A stretch of 64,000 nt of DNA from Mycobacteroides chelonae (GCA_014204435.1 JACHLF010000004.1:124001-188000), one strand, 5' to 3'; shown: positions 35,867 through 45,856, counted from the stretch's first letter. The notes: generated from the letters alone by a model not told the origin. Made by a program: numbers and translations.

Positions 35867-36895
35867 TCACGCGTCCTTGCGCGCCGAGTCCTCTCCATAG
35901 TGCTGGTTGACCGCGCGCAGGAATTTTTCGGCGTCGGTCGGTTCCAGAGGGGGCAGGTTGATCGTCTCGCTGACGATGCCGTCGGGAAGACGAGGCTCGG
36001 AGCCGACGTCCGGAATGAAGTTCTTCACGGCTCCGTCGGTGAAGGGCACGCCGGACTTGACCTGGTTGTTGGACACCAGATCGAATGCCCGTGTCATTGC
36101 GTCCCGGGATTCCTCGGGCAGTCCCGCCTTGATGGCGGCGATCTCGGTCGCGGACTTGCCGTCGAAGGACTGCGCGAACTCGTACAGGTATTGCAGCTGG
36201 TTCGACGGAATGGTGACGCTTTTGCCGGCCGCCAGGTCCTTGAGCTGCTTGTCGTCGAGAAGCGATGCCGCCTTGACCCGGTTCAGCACGCCCTGATCGC
36301 GATGGTTGTCGTCCTGAAAGTGTGCCCCGTCGTGGTTTCCTTGCGCCGGTGTCAGCCCACAGAACGGATTGAACGACGCCGATAGGGCGTCGCAGATGGC
36401 GTCGATCTGTTGCTGGGCCTCAAGCTCGGCCGCCCACCACTTGTCGTAGGCCTTCCGCATCATCCGCGTGAACTTGGCGGCGTACTGGTTGCCTTTCTCG
36501 ATGATCTCCGCGCTCGCGTCGGGCTGCATGATCCAGCTGGCGGTGAGGTCCTCGGCCACGGTGTAGCCGTTATCCATGGCCTCGTTGTAGAGGTCCACCG
36601 CCTCGCGGCGGTACTCGATGGACTGAAACTCCAACGTGACCAGGGCCTTCGGAGCATCGTCGAGCAACATCTGGGTGGCCAGATAGATCGTCTTCTCATC
36701 GCTGGCCGCGGTGTCCTGGATGGCGCGGGCGGTTTCCCCGTCCCATGGCAAGCCGCCGGGCCGGTCGATCGAGTTCTTGTAGTCCTGGGCGCGGTGCTGC
36801 AACTCGGCGGCGGCGAGCATCGCCTGGCGCAACGGCACGATGGATTGTTCGGGGTGGTTGGTGAGCAGCCTTCTGGCCGAGTATTCCGACTTCAT
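35867..36895 (-). CDS. WxG-type T7SS substrate with TPR-repeat-region domain
   Basis: A 342-residue protein with no signal peptide. The N-terminal ~110 residues are helical with WDG at 51-53. A segment DNGYTVAEDLTA matches GNGFKVAEDLSV of the cassette A protein, and RVKAASLLDDKQLKDLAAGKSV matches the 782-aa protein of cassette B. The C-terminus is Pro-rich and ends in HYGEDSARKDA. ATG 36895 overlaps the stop of the partner gene (ATGA), so the pair is translationally coupled. It is the shortest of the three large proteins. Likely a T7SS substrate of unknown activity. Confidence 0.65.
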   Translation of the reverse strand: MKSEYSARRLLTNHPEQSIVPLRQAMLAAAELQHRAQDYKNSIDRPGGLPWDGETARAIQDTAASDEKTIYLATQMLLDDAPKALVTLEFQSIEYRREAVDLYNEAMDNGYTVAEDLTASWIMQPDASAEIIEKGNQYAAKFTRMMRKAYDKWWAAELEAQQQIDAICDALSASFNPFCGLTPAQGNHDGAHFQDDNHRDQGVLNRVKAASLLDDKQLKDLAAGKSVTIPSNQLQYLYEFAQSFDGKSATEIAAIKAGLPEESRDAMTRAFDLVSNNQVKSGVPFTDGAVKNFIPDVGSEPRLPDGIVSETINLPPLEPTDAEKFLRAVNQHYGEDSARKDA

Positions 36896-37185
36896 TGCGG
36901 CCTCGACAAGGATGCTGCCGAAAGGATGGTCTGCCGCACATACTCTTCGGTGTCGCCGAACCGAGTCTGCGCCTGCTGGGACAGGTCGGCCATGTTGACA
37001 CAACGTGCCGCAAACATGCGCTGCAGCTCGGGGATGACCTCGGTGACCAGTCGTCTGACGGCCTTCAGTGAAGGAGCATCCCCCGGTTCAACCCTGGCGG
37101 GGTTGTCGGCCCGATTGCATAGCTTGTGGGCTTGTTCTCTTAGTTCCGGCGACAGCTTGCGCAACGCCTCTAGATCAACGTCCAA
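36892..37185 (-). CDS. Small helical T7SS-associated protein, partner of the 342-aa protein
   Basis: 97 residues: MDVDLEALRKLSPELREQA, a central helix ending in FAARCVNMADLSQQAQTRFG, and a C-terminal helix. The VD-x2-L-x3-A-like start resembles the EspC-type proteins of cassettes A and B, but the match is weaker. The stop overlaps the next start by four bases. With the following gene it forms T7SS cassette C, which lacks the lipoprotein gene seen in the other two. Confidence 0.6.
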   Translation of the reverse strand: MDVDLEALRKLSPELREQAHKLCNRADNPARVEPGDAPSLKAVRRLVTEVIPELQRMFAARCVNMADLSQQAQTRFGDTEEYVRQTILSAASLSRPQ

Positions 37186-37292
37186 TTGGCCTGACAGCGG
37201 CAGCCTCCCCGAGCACGGTGATCTTGGTCGCCCAAGTTGCCGTAGCGTAGCACCGCTGGGGTTGTCAAAGTTCAGAAGGAAGGAATGTCACA

Positions 37293-37877
37293 TTGGCGAA
37301 ATTGCAGCTAGCGCAAGACCCGGCCGCCGACGAGTTGCTGGAGGAGAATCCGCTGGCGCTTTTGATAGCGATGCTCCTCGATCAACAGATTCCCATGGAG
37401 GTCGCCTTCGCGGGGCCCAAGAAGATTGCCGACCGCATCGGCGGTATCGACGCGCGTCAGATCGCCGAATACGACCCCGACACGTTCGTGGCCCTGTGTT
37501 CCCAGCGGCCCGCCATCCATCGCTTCCCCGGCTCGATGGCCAAGCGTGTCCAGGTCCTCGCGCAGGAGATCGTCGATGAGTATGACGGCCGCGCCGAGAA
37601 CATCTGGAAGGCCGGCGACCCGACCGGCGCCGAGCTGCTCAAGCGGCTCAAGGCGCTGCCCGGCTTCGGCGAGCAGAAGGCGAAAATCTTTGTGGCCCTG
37701 CTGGGCAAGCAGTACGGTGTGCAGCCCACGGACTGGCGCAAGGCCGCCGGAAACTACGGCGAGAAGGACATGCACCTATCGGTCGCGGACGTCGTCGACG
37801 CCGAGTCGCTCGGTCTGGTGCGTGCCCATAAGAAGGAAATGAAGGCTGCCGCCAAAGCAAAGGCGGCCAAGGCATAA
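37293..37877 (+). CDS. HhH-GPD-type base excision repair protein
   Basis: 194 residues from TTG 37293, with GAAGGAAGGA upstream. The domain has the helix-hairpin-helix of DNA glycosylases in LKALPGFGEQKAKIFVALLG (about residues 118-137), with a Gly/Pro-rich turn. The catalytic Asp and the iron-sulfur cysteines of EndoIII are not evident, so the substrate is unclear. Equivalent to Rv1156, which also sits next to the Ala/Pro-rich secreted genes and pimE. The C-terminus is Lys/Ala rich. Confidence 0.8.
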   Translation: MAKLQLAQDPAADELLEENPLALLIAMLLDQQIPMEVAFAGPKKIADRIGGIDARQIAEYDPDTFVALCSQRPAIHRFPGSMAKRVQVLAQEIVDEYDGRAENIWKAGDPTGAELLKRLKALPGFGEQKAKIFVALLGKQYGVQPTDWRKAAGNYGEKDMHLSVADVVDAESLGLVRAHKKEMKAAAKAKAAKA

Positions 37878-37910
37878 CGCCCTGACCGCCTTGCTTGTGT
37901 ACTGACTGAA

Positions 37911-38468
37911 CTACGGCAGTGCCGCGAACATCGGTGCCGACGGGACCAGTCCGGCGCCGGGGGTGGCGGCGGTGGCGGCAGGCAGTCCGGCCACGGGAGC
38001 CGCGACAGCGGCGGGGATTCCGTTGACCAGCGCCGGCGGGATCAGCGTCTGCTGCACACCGGCGGGCAGCAGCTTGGGCAGGTTGGTCGCCCACAGGTCG
38101 ACGGTCTGCGTGACGCCGTCTGCACCCGGGATCTGCGAGACACCGGGCACGTTGCTGGTCGCGGGAACCGACGCCGGAGACAGCGCCTGGGCTGCGGCCG
38201 GGGTGAGGGCCTGGGCGGCATCTGGAGCGACGGCAGGAAGGGCCGGTGCTGCCGGTGCGGCAACCGCAGCGGGAGCCACCGGAGCAGCGGCAGGTGCGTT
38301 ACCGAAGCCCGAAGCCGCTTGGCCCAGGATCGCGGCGGGGTTGGTCGGGTTCGGTCCCGGGGCGGGGATGGGGTCAGCGCTGGCGGTCGACGCCAGGCCC
38401 AGCGCCAGGCCGGCCGACGCGAAGGCCGCGATCGACGCGCCCATGAAGACGTTGGTGATCCGTGACAT
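37911..38468 (-). CDS. Ala/Pro-rich secreted protein
   Basis: 185 residues with a signal peptide (SRITNVFMGASIAAFASAGLALGLASTASAD, cleavage after ASA at about residue 31). The mature part is very rich in Ala and Pro, with repeats such as APAAVAAPAAPA and PAAAQAL; it contains one short motif VDLWATNLPKLLP that may fold. ATG 38468 has a GGAG site upstream. It corresponds to the Rv1157c/Rv1158c secreted family beside pimE. Probably cell-wall associated; function unknown. Confidence 0.75.
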   Translation of the reverse strand: MSRITNVFMGASIAAFASAGLALGLASTASADPIPAPGPNPTNPAAILGQAASGFGNAPAAAPVAPAAVAAPAAPALPAVAPDAAQALTPAAAQALSPASVPATSNVPGVSQIPGADGVTQTVDLWATNLPKLLPAGVQQTLIPPALVNGIPAAVAAPVAGLPAATAATPGAGLVPSAPMFAALP

Positions 38469-38564
38469 ATTGAACTCCAATGCTGTTTCGCTAGACGTGA
38501 TTACTGGTGCTAAACGCCAAGGTAATCCGTTACGCGTGTTACTCAAGTGACGCGTGTGGTGTAG

Positions 38565-39848
38565 ATGGAACCGTTACCAAAACGAGTGAGCGAGGTTATC
38601 GAAGCCCCGATGAGAACAGAGCCGACCAGGGCAGATGGCGAGCCCCAGGTTTCGACACGCGGCGCGTCTGCGTGGCGGCGTGTCCGCGAATGGGGTCCGT
38701 GGCTGCTGGCGCTGAGTGTCGCGGTGCGCCTCGCGTGGGCGTACCTGACGCCGCACGGTGCCGACCTTGTCGACCTGCATGTGTACGTCAGCGGTCCGGC
38801 AACTCTGGGCCACGGAAATCTCTACGAGTTCACCTACCCGGACAAGACCCCGGACTTTCCGCTGCCTTTTACGTATCCGCCCTTTGCGGCCGTGGTGTTC
38901 TGGCCGCTACACCTGATTCCGTTCACTCTGCTCGGACTGTGCTGGATCCTGGGCACCCTTGCGGCGCTGTACGCGGTGGTTCGGCTGAGTCAGCGGCTCC
39001 TCGGGTTCGATGATGCCCGCGGGGCCGCCGTATGGACTGCCGTCACGATGTGGACCGAACCGGTGCGCTCCACCCTGGACTATGGGCAGATCAACGTGTT
39101 GTTGATGCTGCTGATCCTGTTGGCGGTGACGTCCTCGCGCGGGTGGATCTCCGGAACGCTGGTGGGGCTTGCGGGTGGAGTGAAGCTGACCCCGCTGGTC
39201 GGCGGGTTGTACTTCCTGGGTGCGCGTCGCTGGGCGACTGCCATCTGGGCCGGAGCGGTTTTTGTGCTGACCGTGGTGATCGGCATCGCTGTGGTCGGGG
39301 AGCAGGGACGCTACTACTTCACCGATCTGTTGGGTAAGCCCGACCGGATCGGGCCGATTGCCACCGTGTTCAACCAGTCCTGGCGCGGCGGGATCTCCAG
39401 AATCCTCGGACATGACGCGGGGTCCGGGGCACTGGTTCTGGTGGCCTACGCGATCACGGCGGTGCTGGCCTTCCTGGCCTGGCGTGCCGTCGACGACAGG
39501 TTGGGGCGAATCTGCGTGGTGGAGATCTTCGGTCTGCTGATCTCGCCGATCTCGTGGACCCATCATTGGGTGTGGATGGTTCCGTTCATGGTGTGGTTGC
39601 TCCACGGGCCCTGGCGAGAAAAGCTGGGCGCCAAGATTTTTGGGTGCGGATTGCTGCTGCTGTTGCTGGTCGGGGTGCCCTGGCTGCTGAGCTTTGCTCA
39701 GCCCGACATCTGGCGCATCGACCGTCCCTGGCCGTTGGCGTGGGCCGGACTGGCGGACATCGCGGCGGCAATGGCCACACTGACCTGGATGGCGGTATCC
39801 GGGATCAGGTCGCGGGCTTGGAATCGGGAAGTTTCGGTCACCGGCTAG
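38565..39848 (+). CDS. pimE: Polyprenol-phosphate-mannose-dependent mannosyltransferase PimE
   Basis: A 427-residue integral membrane GT-C glycosyltransferase (GT87). About ten helices, with the family's first-loop acidic motif in [12 protein letters not shown] and a downstream [14 protein letters not shown]. PimE adds an alpha-1,2-mannose to Ac1PIM4 to make polar PIM5 on the periplasmic face. Its place between Rv1156/Rv1157c-like genes and the Rv1159A/mutT2-like genes is that of Rv1159 in M. tuberculosis, though an SDR and purU have been inserted. ATG 38610 is an alternative start. Confidence 0.82.
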   Translation: MEPLPKRVSEVIEAPMRTEPTRADGEPQVSTRGASAWRRVREWGPWLLALSVAVRLAWAYLTPHGADLVDLHVYVSGPATLGHGNLYEFTYPDKTPDFPLPFTYPPFAAVVFWPLHLIPFTLLGLCWILGTLAALYAVVRLSQRLLGFDDARGAAVWTAVTMWTEPVRSTLDYGQINVLLMLLILLAVTSSRGWISGTLVGLAGGVKLTPLVGGLYFLGARRWATAIWAGAVFVLTVVIGIAVVGEQGRYYFTDLLGKPDRIGPIATVFNQSWRGGISRILGHDAGSGALVLVAYAITAVLAFLAWRAVDDRLGRICVVEIFGLLISPISWTHHWVWMVPFMVWLLHGPWREKLGAKIFGCGLLLLLLVGVPWLLSFAQPDIWRIDRPWPLAWAGLADIAAAMATLTWMAVSGIRSRAWNREVSVTG

Positions 39849-39858
39849 CGTTGCGATC

Positions 39859-40665
39859 ATGTCTGAACATTGGACCGTCCTGGTCACCGGCGCTTCCAGT
39901 GGGATCGGCGCGAGCGCGGCCCGGATCTTCGTCGAGCGCGGGCATCGGGTATTCGGTACCAGCCGCAATCCCGACTCCATCGCCGATCGCATCGCAGGGG
40001 TGCAATACCTGCGGCTGGACCAGACTGACAAGGCCAGCATCGCCGAGTGCGTGGCGCAGGCCGGCGAGGTGGACATCCTGGTCAACAACGCCGGCGAAAG
40101 TCAGATCGGCGCGCTGGAAGACATCTCCATCGATGACTTCGAGAAGCTGTACACCACCAATGTCTTTGGGCCCGTGGCGCTTACCAAAGCGGTGCTACCT
40201 GGGATGCGGGAACGGCGCCGCGGCGCCATCGTGATGGTGGGGTCGATGGCGGGCACCCTGCACGTGCCCTTTCGGTCGGCCTACAGCTCGGCGAAATCGG
40301 CATTGCGCACCGTGGCTGACTGCCTGCGGTACGAGGTAGCGCCGTTGGGGATCACGGTAAGCACCGTGGAACCCGGCGTCATCGCCACGGGGATCGAGAT
40401 GCGGCGCAATCGCATCGTGGCCGAGGGATCTGCCTACCGCGAAGCGTTCCAGACGGTCGACGCGGCCATGGCCGCGCGGGAACAGCACGGCATGGCCACC
40501 GACGACTTGGCGCGACTGGTTGTGGACGTGGCACTGAATCCGAATCCGAAGCCCTTGTACGCCAAGGGCAGTAACGCGCCGCTCATCATGGCCGCACAGC
40601 GGCTGTTGCCCGCACGGTTCTTCCTCAAGTTCCTGGCACGCATGCACGGGCTGAAGGTGGCGTAA
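39859..40665 (+). CDS. Short-chain dehydrogenase/reductase
   Basis: 268 residues of the classical SDR family: cofactor motif TGASSGIG (residues 10-17), NNAG (about 75-78), catalytic Ser in VGSMAG and the YSSAK motif. The acidic/basic pattern after TSRN is compatible with NADP(H). The C-terminal end is basic and hydrophobic (LLPARFFLKFLARMHGL). It is three bases from purU in the same direction. Substrate unknown. Confidence 0.88.
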   Translation: MSEHWTVLVTGASSGIGASAARIFVERGHRVFGTSRNPDSIADRIAGVQYLRLDQTDKASIAECVAQAGEVDILVNNAGESQIGALEDISIDDFEKLYTTNVFGPVALTKAVLPGMRERRRGAIVMVGSMAGTLHVPFRSAYSSAKSALRTVADCLRYEVAPLGITVSTVEPGVIATGIEMRRNRIVAEGSAYREAFQTVDAAMAAREQHGMATDDLARLVVDVALNPNPKPLYAKGSNAPLIMAAQRLLPARFFLKFLARMHGLKVA

Positions 40666-40668
40666 CGC

Positions 40669-41568
40669 ATGTTTCCGCAGGGTATGCACCCCACTGGATC
40701 CTCAGATGCCTTTCACTCCAAAGACATCGGCAGGCTGCTGCTGCAGTGTCCGGACCGTATCGGTGTGGTGGCCGCCGTCAGCGCCTTCCTAGCCGACGCT
40801 GGCGCCAGCATCATCTCGCTGGCGCAGTACTCGACCGAACCGCAAGGCGGTTGGTTCATGCAGCGCACGGTTTTCCACCGCGCTGGGCTGACCGCCGCGC
40901 GCGAGGAGATGGAGAACAAGTTCGCTTCCATCGCCAAAGAATTCGACATTCAGTATCGATTCAGTGAAGCCGCCAAGCCCAAGCGCGTCGCGATCATGGT
41001 GTCGCGCACCGATCACTGTCTGCTGGATCTGCTGTGGCGCAACCGCCGCGGCGAACTCGACATGTCGATCGTGATGGTGATCTCGAATCATCCCGATCTC
41101 GCCGAGCAGGTGCGCTCGTTCGGGCTACCGTTCGTGCACATCCCGGCGACTCGCGAGAACCGCACCGAGGCCGAACACAAGCAACTGGAACTGCTACGGG
41201 GAAACGTCGATTTGGTGGTCCTGGCTCGGTATATGCAGATCATCTCGCCGGAGTTCCTCGTCGCGATCGGCTGCCCGATGATCAACATCCACCATTCATT
41301 CCTGCCCGCCTTTACCGGCGCGATGCCCTACCGCCGCGCACGCGAACGCGGTGTCAAAATGATCGGTGCCACAGCGCATTACGTGACGCAGGAGCTTGAC
41401 GAGGGGCCCATCATCGAGCAGGACGTCATCCGTGTCGACCACACCCACACCGTCGAGGATCTGGTGCGGCTCGGTTCGGACGTGGAGCGTCTGGTGCTGT
41501 CGCGAGCCGTCGCATGGCACTGTGAAGACAGGATCATGCGGCACGGCAATGTCACTGCGATCCTGTGA
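40669..41568 (+). CDS. purU: Formyltetrahydrofolate deformylase PurU
   Basis: 299 residues. An N-terminal ACT domain (LLQCPDRIGVVAAVSAFLADAGASI) is followed by the formyltransferase-like domain with NIHHSFLPAF carrying the catalytic Asn and His, and an Asp in TQELDEGPIIEQ. It releases formate from 10-formyl-THF to balance one-carbon and purine pools. The start three bases after the SDR stop suggests one transcript. Located elsewhere in M. tuberculosis (Rv2964), so this is an insertion relative to that order. Confidence 0.93.
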   Translation: MFPQGMHPTGSSDAFHSKDIGRLLLQCPDRIGVVAAVSAFLADAGASIISLAQYSTEPQGGWFMQRTVFHRAGLTAAREEMENKFASIAKEFDIQYRFSEAAKPKRVAIMVSRTDHCLLDLLWRNRRGELDMSIVMVISNHPDLAEQVRSFGLPFVHIPATRENRTEAEHKQLELLRGNVDLVVLARYMQIISPEFLVAIGCPMINIHHSFLPAFTGAMPYRRARERGVKMIGATAHYVTQELDEGPIIEQDVIRVDHTHTVEDLVRLGSDVERLVLSRAVAWHCEDRIMRHGNVTAIL

Positions 41569-41728
41569 AGCGCCATCGCGCTGAACGCTCGGGAGCCGTG
41601 CCGCTGTTGCCCGCCTCTATGCGACAAACGCGAAGTAGTGCGGCGGGACTGGCCTTATTTTGTCTCCTAGACGTGGGCAGGGCCTATCTGTGTGGTGTCG
41701 AGATCCTTGCGCCCCCGTACCGTGCCCT

Positions 41729-42013
41729 CTAGCCACCTACCTGCACGTCGATCGTCTGGGCCAGTGCCACGTCCTTGTCGGTAATGCCGTCCTCGGAATG
41801 GGTGGACAGTACAAACGTCACTGTGCGCCATCGGATATCGATATCGGGATGATGGTCGACCGACTCGGCGTGCTCGGCGATGCGCCGCACCGCGTCGATG
41901 CCGTCGAGGAAGGCGTTGAATGTGACGACGCGGCGCAGAGATTCGCCCTCACGAGTCCAGCCGGAAATTCCGGCGAGCGCTGCGTTGATCTGGTCATCGG
42001 TGAGCAGAGCCAT
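41729..42013 (-). CDS. 4a-hydroxytetrahydrobiopterin dehydratase (PCD/DCoH)
   Basis: 94 residues from ATG 42013 ([19 protein letters not shown]). It has the family motif [16 protein letters not shown] with the catalytic His pair, and the C-terminal [14 protein letters not shown]. The family recycles pterin cofactors or aids dimerisation of regulators; in mycobacteria the physiological role is open. It corresponds to Rv1159A, again between pimE and mutT2. Confidence 0.9.
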   Translation of the reverse strand: MALLTDDQINAALAGISGWTREGESLRRVVTFNAFLDGIDAVRRIAEHAESVDHHPDIDIRWRTVTFVLSTHSEDGITDKDVALAQTIDVQVGG

Positions 42014-42038
42014 GGCACCCACGGTACGCGGGAACCTC

Positions 42039-42689
42039 CTACAGCTTGGTGATCCTCAGCGCACCGAGGGCCTTTTCAACATCGTCGTGTGCGTGGGCAT
42101 CGCCGATGGGGCTGGTGCCCATGAAGAACGTCACGGGATCGGTTCGGATCATCACCACGGTGGTGTCGTCTCCATCGACACCGGCTTTGGCCCGATTGAC
42201 CCTGATCACTGCGTCGACACGGTATGCCGGCACGCCGTCGACCTTCATCGGCGTCGCCCGAATCGGCCCGAGCCGGGGCAAGTAGGGGCGATACCACTCG
42301 CAGTCCGCCAGACACCTCATCGCCGCGGTGGCCTGGTCCGCGGCGCTCGCGTCCGGTGGAAATCGAGACGTGCCGATGTCGACACTGGTCATCCAGTGTT
42401 CGGCGACCTGACGTTGTAAGCCAGTGACATCGCTGCCCAGCGGAAACGACTTGTATGCGTTGGCTTTCAGATTGGGCAGGGTGTCCACGGGTAGCAGCAG
42501 CTGGCCCGTCGCCAGTAGTGGACCGCTCGGATCAGGATCGCTTTCGACGGTGCCGGCACAGGACATGTCTCCGGGTGCGTTGCGGACGTTGCGTGGCGTT
42601 TCCGGCGTACGGACGGTGTGACAGGACATGAGCAGTAGGGCACCGGTCGTCGCTGCCGCGACCGCGCCGCCGATTCGAAGTGCTCTCAC
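42039..42689 (-). CDS. Putative lipoprotein
   Basis: 216 residues from GTG 42689. The N-terminus has a basic start, a hydrophobic stretch and lipobox LMSC (cysteine at residue 23). The mature part contains the paired cysteines SCAG and CLADCEW, and a beta-rich end ([24 protein letters not shown]). The layout recalls LppW/LpqT-type mycobacterial lipoproteins, but the family was not identified. It lies divergent from mutT2. Confidence 0.7.
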   Translation of the reverse strand: MRALRIGGAVAAATTGALLLMSCHTVRTPETPRNVRNAPGDMSCAGTVESDPDPSGPLLATGQLLLPVDTLPNLKANAYKSFPLGSDVTGLQRQVAEHWMTSVDIGTSRFPPDASAADQATAAMRCLADCEWYRPYLPRLGPIRATPMKVDGVPAYRVDAVIRVNRAKAGVDGDDTTVVMIRTDPVTFFMGTSPIGDAHAHDDVEKALGALRITKL

Positions 42690-42756
42690 CTGTGGTCCCC
42701 GTTGCTAGTGGACACTCATCGTACGGAGATTCGTCCGGGCCGATAGCGTTGTCACC

Positions 42757-43149
42757 ATGGCGATAGTGGTCGCGGGTGCGGTCATCGACGGCGACAAGCT
42801 ACTCATTGCCCAGCGCGCCACGCCCGCCGAGCTCGCCGGGCAGTGGGAGCTTCCCGGTGGCAAGGTCACCGAGGGGGAATCGGAGCCGCAGGCCCTGGTG
42901 CGCGAGCTGCGGGAAGAACTCGGGATCGACGTCGAGGTCGCTGCGCGCATCGGTGAGGACGTCGTCGTCGGGAATCTGGTGCTGCGTGCCTACTGCGCGC
43001 GGCTGGGTCGTGGCATCCCACATCCGCATGAGCACCTGGCACTGCGCTGGGTCACCGCCGACGAACTTGACACCGTGGAGTGGGTGGCCGCCGACGGCGG
43101 ATGGATTCCGGCCTTGCGTGCCGCGCTAGTGGGCCCGCGCCCGGTGTAG
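42757..43149 (+). CDS. mutT2: Nudix hydrolase MutT2
   Basis: 130 residues with a complete Nudix box from about residue 35: GGKVTEGESEPQALVREL continuing REELG, matching GX5EX7REUXEEXGU. The length and the position after the PCD gene match M. tuberculosis MutT2 (Rv1160), which hydrolyses oxidised or methylated (d)NTPs, notably CTP derivatives. The end overlaps by 24 bases the small Cys-rich gene on the other strand. Confidence 0.9.
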   Translation: MAIVVAGAVIDGDKLLIAQRATPAELAGQWELPGGKVTEGESEPQALVRELREELGIDVEVAARIGEDVVVGNLVLRAYCARLGRGIPHPHEHLALRWVTADELDTVEWVAADGGWIPALRAALVGPRPV

Positions 43150-43293
43150 CACCTTTTTCAGCTCCTTTTCGGAGAGGCCGTGGTGCTCGGCCTTCTGCAT
43201 TTTGTGCACCACAACGGGGCACTTGGTGCAGCGCGGCTTGCTTTTGCAGCACTTCTTCTTCGGCTTGAGCCGGGCGACCTTGCTGGCCTTCAC
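43126..43293 (-). CDS. Small basic Cys-rich protein (55 aa)
   Basis: Starts at GTG 43293 with AGGA about eight bases upstream. The sequence VKASKVARLKPKKKCCKSKP is followed by RCTKCPVVVHKMQKAE. Four closely spaced cysteines (CC-x5-C-x2-C) suggest a zinc-binding knuckle; the rest is basic and helical (LSEKELKKVLHRARAH). The pattern of CC-x5-C-x2-CP is one I recall from other actinobacterial small proteins. It lies antisense between mutT2 and typA, overlapping the mutT2 end. It may bind nucleic acid; this is a guess. Confidence 0.6.
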   Translation of the reverse strand: MKASKVARLKPKKKCCKSKPRCTKCPVVVHKMQKAEHHGLSEKELKKVLHRARAH

Positions 43294-43399
43294 GAGCGTC
43301 CTACTTCTGGGGCTGATTGCAGGTGTTGCTATGTCCGGCGTCACATCAATTGTTCGCCGGTTTCGTGAACTGCGGGCTGTACTGCCAGAATTGGAAGAC

Positions 43400-45304
43400 G
43401 TGACCCACAATTTCCGTAACGTAGCCATTGTTGCGCACGTCGACCACGGCAAGACAACCCTGGTCGATGCGATGCTCAAACAATCGGGTGCGCTCTCGCA
43501 CCGAGGTGATGACGCCGTCGAGCGGCTGATGGACTCCGGTGACCTGGAGAAGGAAAAGGGCATCACCATCCTGGCCAAGAACACCGCGGTGCACCGGCAC
43601 CATGCGGACGGTTCCATGACGGTCATCAACGTCATCGACACCCCCGGTCACGCCGACTTCGGCGGCGAGGTGGAACGTGGTCTGTCGATGGTCGACGGTG
43701 TGTTGTTGCTGGTCGACGCCTCCGAAGGACCGCTGCCGCAGACCCGGTTCGTGCTGCGTAAGGCGCTTTCCGCGCACCTGCCGGTGATCCTGGTCGTCAA
43801 CAAGACCGACCGCCCCGATGCGCGCATTGCCGAGGTGGTCGAGGAAAGCCACGACCTGCTGCTCGATGTTGCCTCTGATCTGGACGAGGAGGCCCAGGCG
43901 GCCGCCGAGAAGGCTCTCGATCTGCCGACGCTGTACGCATCGGGCCGTGCCGGCATTGCCAGCACCACCGAGCCGCCGAACGGTGAGAACCCGGACGGCG
44001 AGAACCTCGACCCGCTCTTCGATGTGCTGCTCGAGCACATCCCGCCGCCCAAGGGTGACCCCGACGCGCCCCTGCAGGCACTGGTCACCAACCTCGACGC
44101 CTCGGCCTTCCTGGGCCGGCTCGCGCTGATCCGTATCTACAACGGACGGATCCGCAAGGGCCAGCAGATCGCATGGATGCGTGAAGTGGACGGTCACCCC
44201 GTCATCACCAACGCGAAGATCACCGAGCTGCTCGCCACCGAGGGCGTCGACCGCAGCCCCACGGAGGAAGCAATCGCCGGTGACATCGTCGCCGTCGCCG
44301 GGATGTCCGAGATCATGATCGGCGACACGCTCGCCGACCCCGATCACGCGCACGCGCTACCGCGGATCACCGTTGACGAGCCCGCGATCTCGGTGACCAT
44401 CGGTACCAACAGCTCGCCGCTTGCGGGCAAGGTGTCCGGGCACAAGCTGACCGCGCGGATGGTCAAGTCGCGGCTGGATTCGGAGCTCATCGGCAACGTG
44501 TCGATCAAGGTGGTCGATATCGGCCGTCCCGACGCCTGGGAGGTGCAGGGGCGAGGCGAGCTGGCGCTGGCCATCCTCGTCGAGCAGATGCGCCGTGAGG
44601 GCTTCGAGCTGACCGTCGGAAAGCCCCAGGTAGTCACCCGACAGATCGACGGCAAGCTGCACGAGCCCTTCGAGGCCATGACCATCGACTGTCCGGAGGA
44701 ATTCGTGGGCGCCATCACCCAGCTGATGGCCGCTCGCAAGGGCCGCATGGAGGAGATGGCCAACCACGCTGCCGGATGGGTCCGGATGGACTTCATCGTG
44801 CCGTCGCGCGGCCTGATTGGCTTCCGCACCGACTTCCTGACGATTACCCGGGGCACCGGCATCGCGAACGCCGTCTTCGAGGGCTACCGCCCGTGGGCGG
44901 GGGAGATCCGCGCGCGGCACACTGGCTCGCTGGTGTCCGACCGGACCGGAAGTATCACCCCGTTCGCGATGATCCAGCTCGCCGACCGTGGGCAGTTCTT
45001 CGTGGAGCCGGGCGAGGACACCTACGAGGGTCAGGTCGTGGGTATCAACCCGCGCGCCGAGGACCTCGACGTCAACGTCACCCGTGAGAAGAAGCTCACC
45101 AACATGCGCTCCTCGACCGCCGATGTCATGGAGACGTTGGCACGGCCGATCGAGCTCGACCTGGAACAGGCCATGGAGTTCTGCGCCGCCGACGAATGTG
45201 TCGAGGTGACACCGGAAATCGTGCGCGTGCGCAAGGTCGACCTGGATGCCAACACCCGTGCGCGCAATCGCTCACGCGCCAAGGCGGCCGCCAACAACAG
45301 CTAG
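43400..45304 (+). CDS. typA: Translational GTPase TypA/BipA
   Basis: 634 residues. GTPase motifs are AHVDHGKTT (G1), [12 protein letters not shown] (G3) and NKTD (G4); domains II, III/V and the BipA-specific C-terminal region follow ([18 protein letters not shown]). It acts on the ribosome under stress and in 50S maturation. GTG 43400 ([17 protein letters not shown]) fits the family start; the open frame reaches 43202 but that part is not conserved. Corresponds to Rv1165; the nitrate reductase genes between mutT2 and typA of M. tuberculosis are missing here. Confidence 0.95.
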   Translation: MTHNFRNVAIVAHVDHGKTTLVDAMLKQSGALSHRGDDAVERLMDSGDLEKEKGITILAKNTAVHRHHADGSMTVINVIDTPGHADFGGEVERGLSMVDGVLLLVDASEGPLPQTRFVLRKALSAHLPVILVVNKTDRPDARIAEVVEESHDLLLDVASDLDEEAQAAAEKALDLPTLYASGRAGIASTTEPPNGENPDGENLDPLFDVLLEHIPPPKGDPDAPLQALVTNLDASAFLGRLALIRIYNGRIRKGQQIAWMREVDGHPVITNAKITELLATEGVDRSPTEEAIAGDIVAVAGMSEIMIGDTLADPDHAHALPRITVDEPAISVTIGTNSSPLAGKVSGHKLTARMVKSRLDSELIGNVSIKVVDIGRPDAWEVQGRGELALAILVEQMRREGFELTVGKPQVVTRQIDGKLHEPFEAMTIDCPEEFVGAITQLMAARKGRMEEMANHAAGWVRMDFIVPSRGLIGFRTDFLTITRGTGIANAVFEGYRPWAGEIRARHTGSLVSDRTGSITPFAMIQLADRGQFFVEPGEDTYEGQVVGINPRAEDLDVNVTREKKLTNMRSSTADVMETLARPIELDLEQAMEFCAADECVEVTPEIVRVRKVDLDANTRARNRSRAKAAANNS

Positions 45305-45373
45305 ATTCGGCTGATGGCGTCCCGTTTCAGCGAGCTGGCCCGTATCAAGCATCTTTGACGTGTCGGCGTCCGG

Positions 45374-45763
45374 ATGACGGATTTGAACTCCCTCAAGCGA
45401 CTGGTGGTCCATACCGCGCAGCGGTACCTCGTCAACCCGGTAGGACGCAGGCTGCCGGTGGTGATGCTAGAGACCACGGGACGCAAGTCCGGACAACCAC
45501 GCCACACCGCCATCGGCGGACGGCTGGTCGACAACCAGTTCTGGCTCGTTTCCGAGCACGGCGAGCATTCGGACTACGTGCGCAACATCCAAGCCAACCC
45601 TGCGGTGCGGCTACGCATGGGCGATCAATGGCGTAGCGGTACCGCGCATCTATTGCCCGACGATGACGCGCGAGCACGGCTGCAACAGCTGCCGCGGGGT
45701 AACAGCGCAGTGGTGCGCGCGGTGGGTACCGACTCGTTGACTGTTAGGGTCGACCTCGACTGA
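45374..45763 (+). CDS. Nitroreductase family deazaflavin-dependent oxidoreductase
   Basis: 129 residues of the Ddn/F420-dependent (DUF385) family, with VMLETTGRKSGQPRHTAIGG (about 31-50), a beta barrel and the later VRNIQANPAVRLRMGD. Such enzymes use reduced F420 to reduce quinones, nitroimidazoles or unknown substrates. This copy lies 70 bases after typA and not far from fbiC, the gene for F420 synthesis. Substrate unknown. Confidence 0.85.
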   Translation: MTDLNSLKRLVVHTAQRYLVNPVGRRLPVVMLETTGRKSGQPRHTAIGGRLVDNQFWLVSEHGEHSDYVRNIQANPAVRLRMGDQWRSGTAHLLPDDDARARLQQLPRGNSAVVRAVGTDSLTVRVDLD

Positions 45764-45856
45764 TGTGGTAACGGCGGTTGCCGGATCTCGATGAACTCGT
45801 TTGAGAGATAACGGCTTTGGCGATCGCTAGATCGCGCCCGTAGGTACTATCGCGAT

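Noticed and set aside
37060..37110. tRNA-like GGTTCAACCC sequence
   Set aside because: It lies inside the coding sequence of the small T7SS gene and no cloverleaf arms surround it.
41619..41732. 37-codon frame between purU and the pterin dehydratase
   Set aside because: Codon use is not biased and there is no ribosome binding site; it overlaps the end of the opposite gene.
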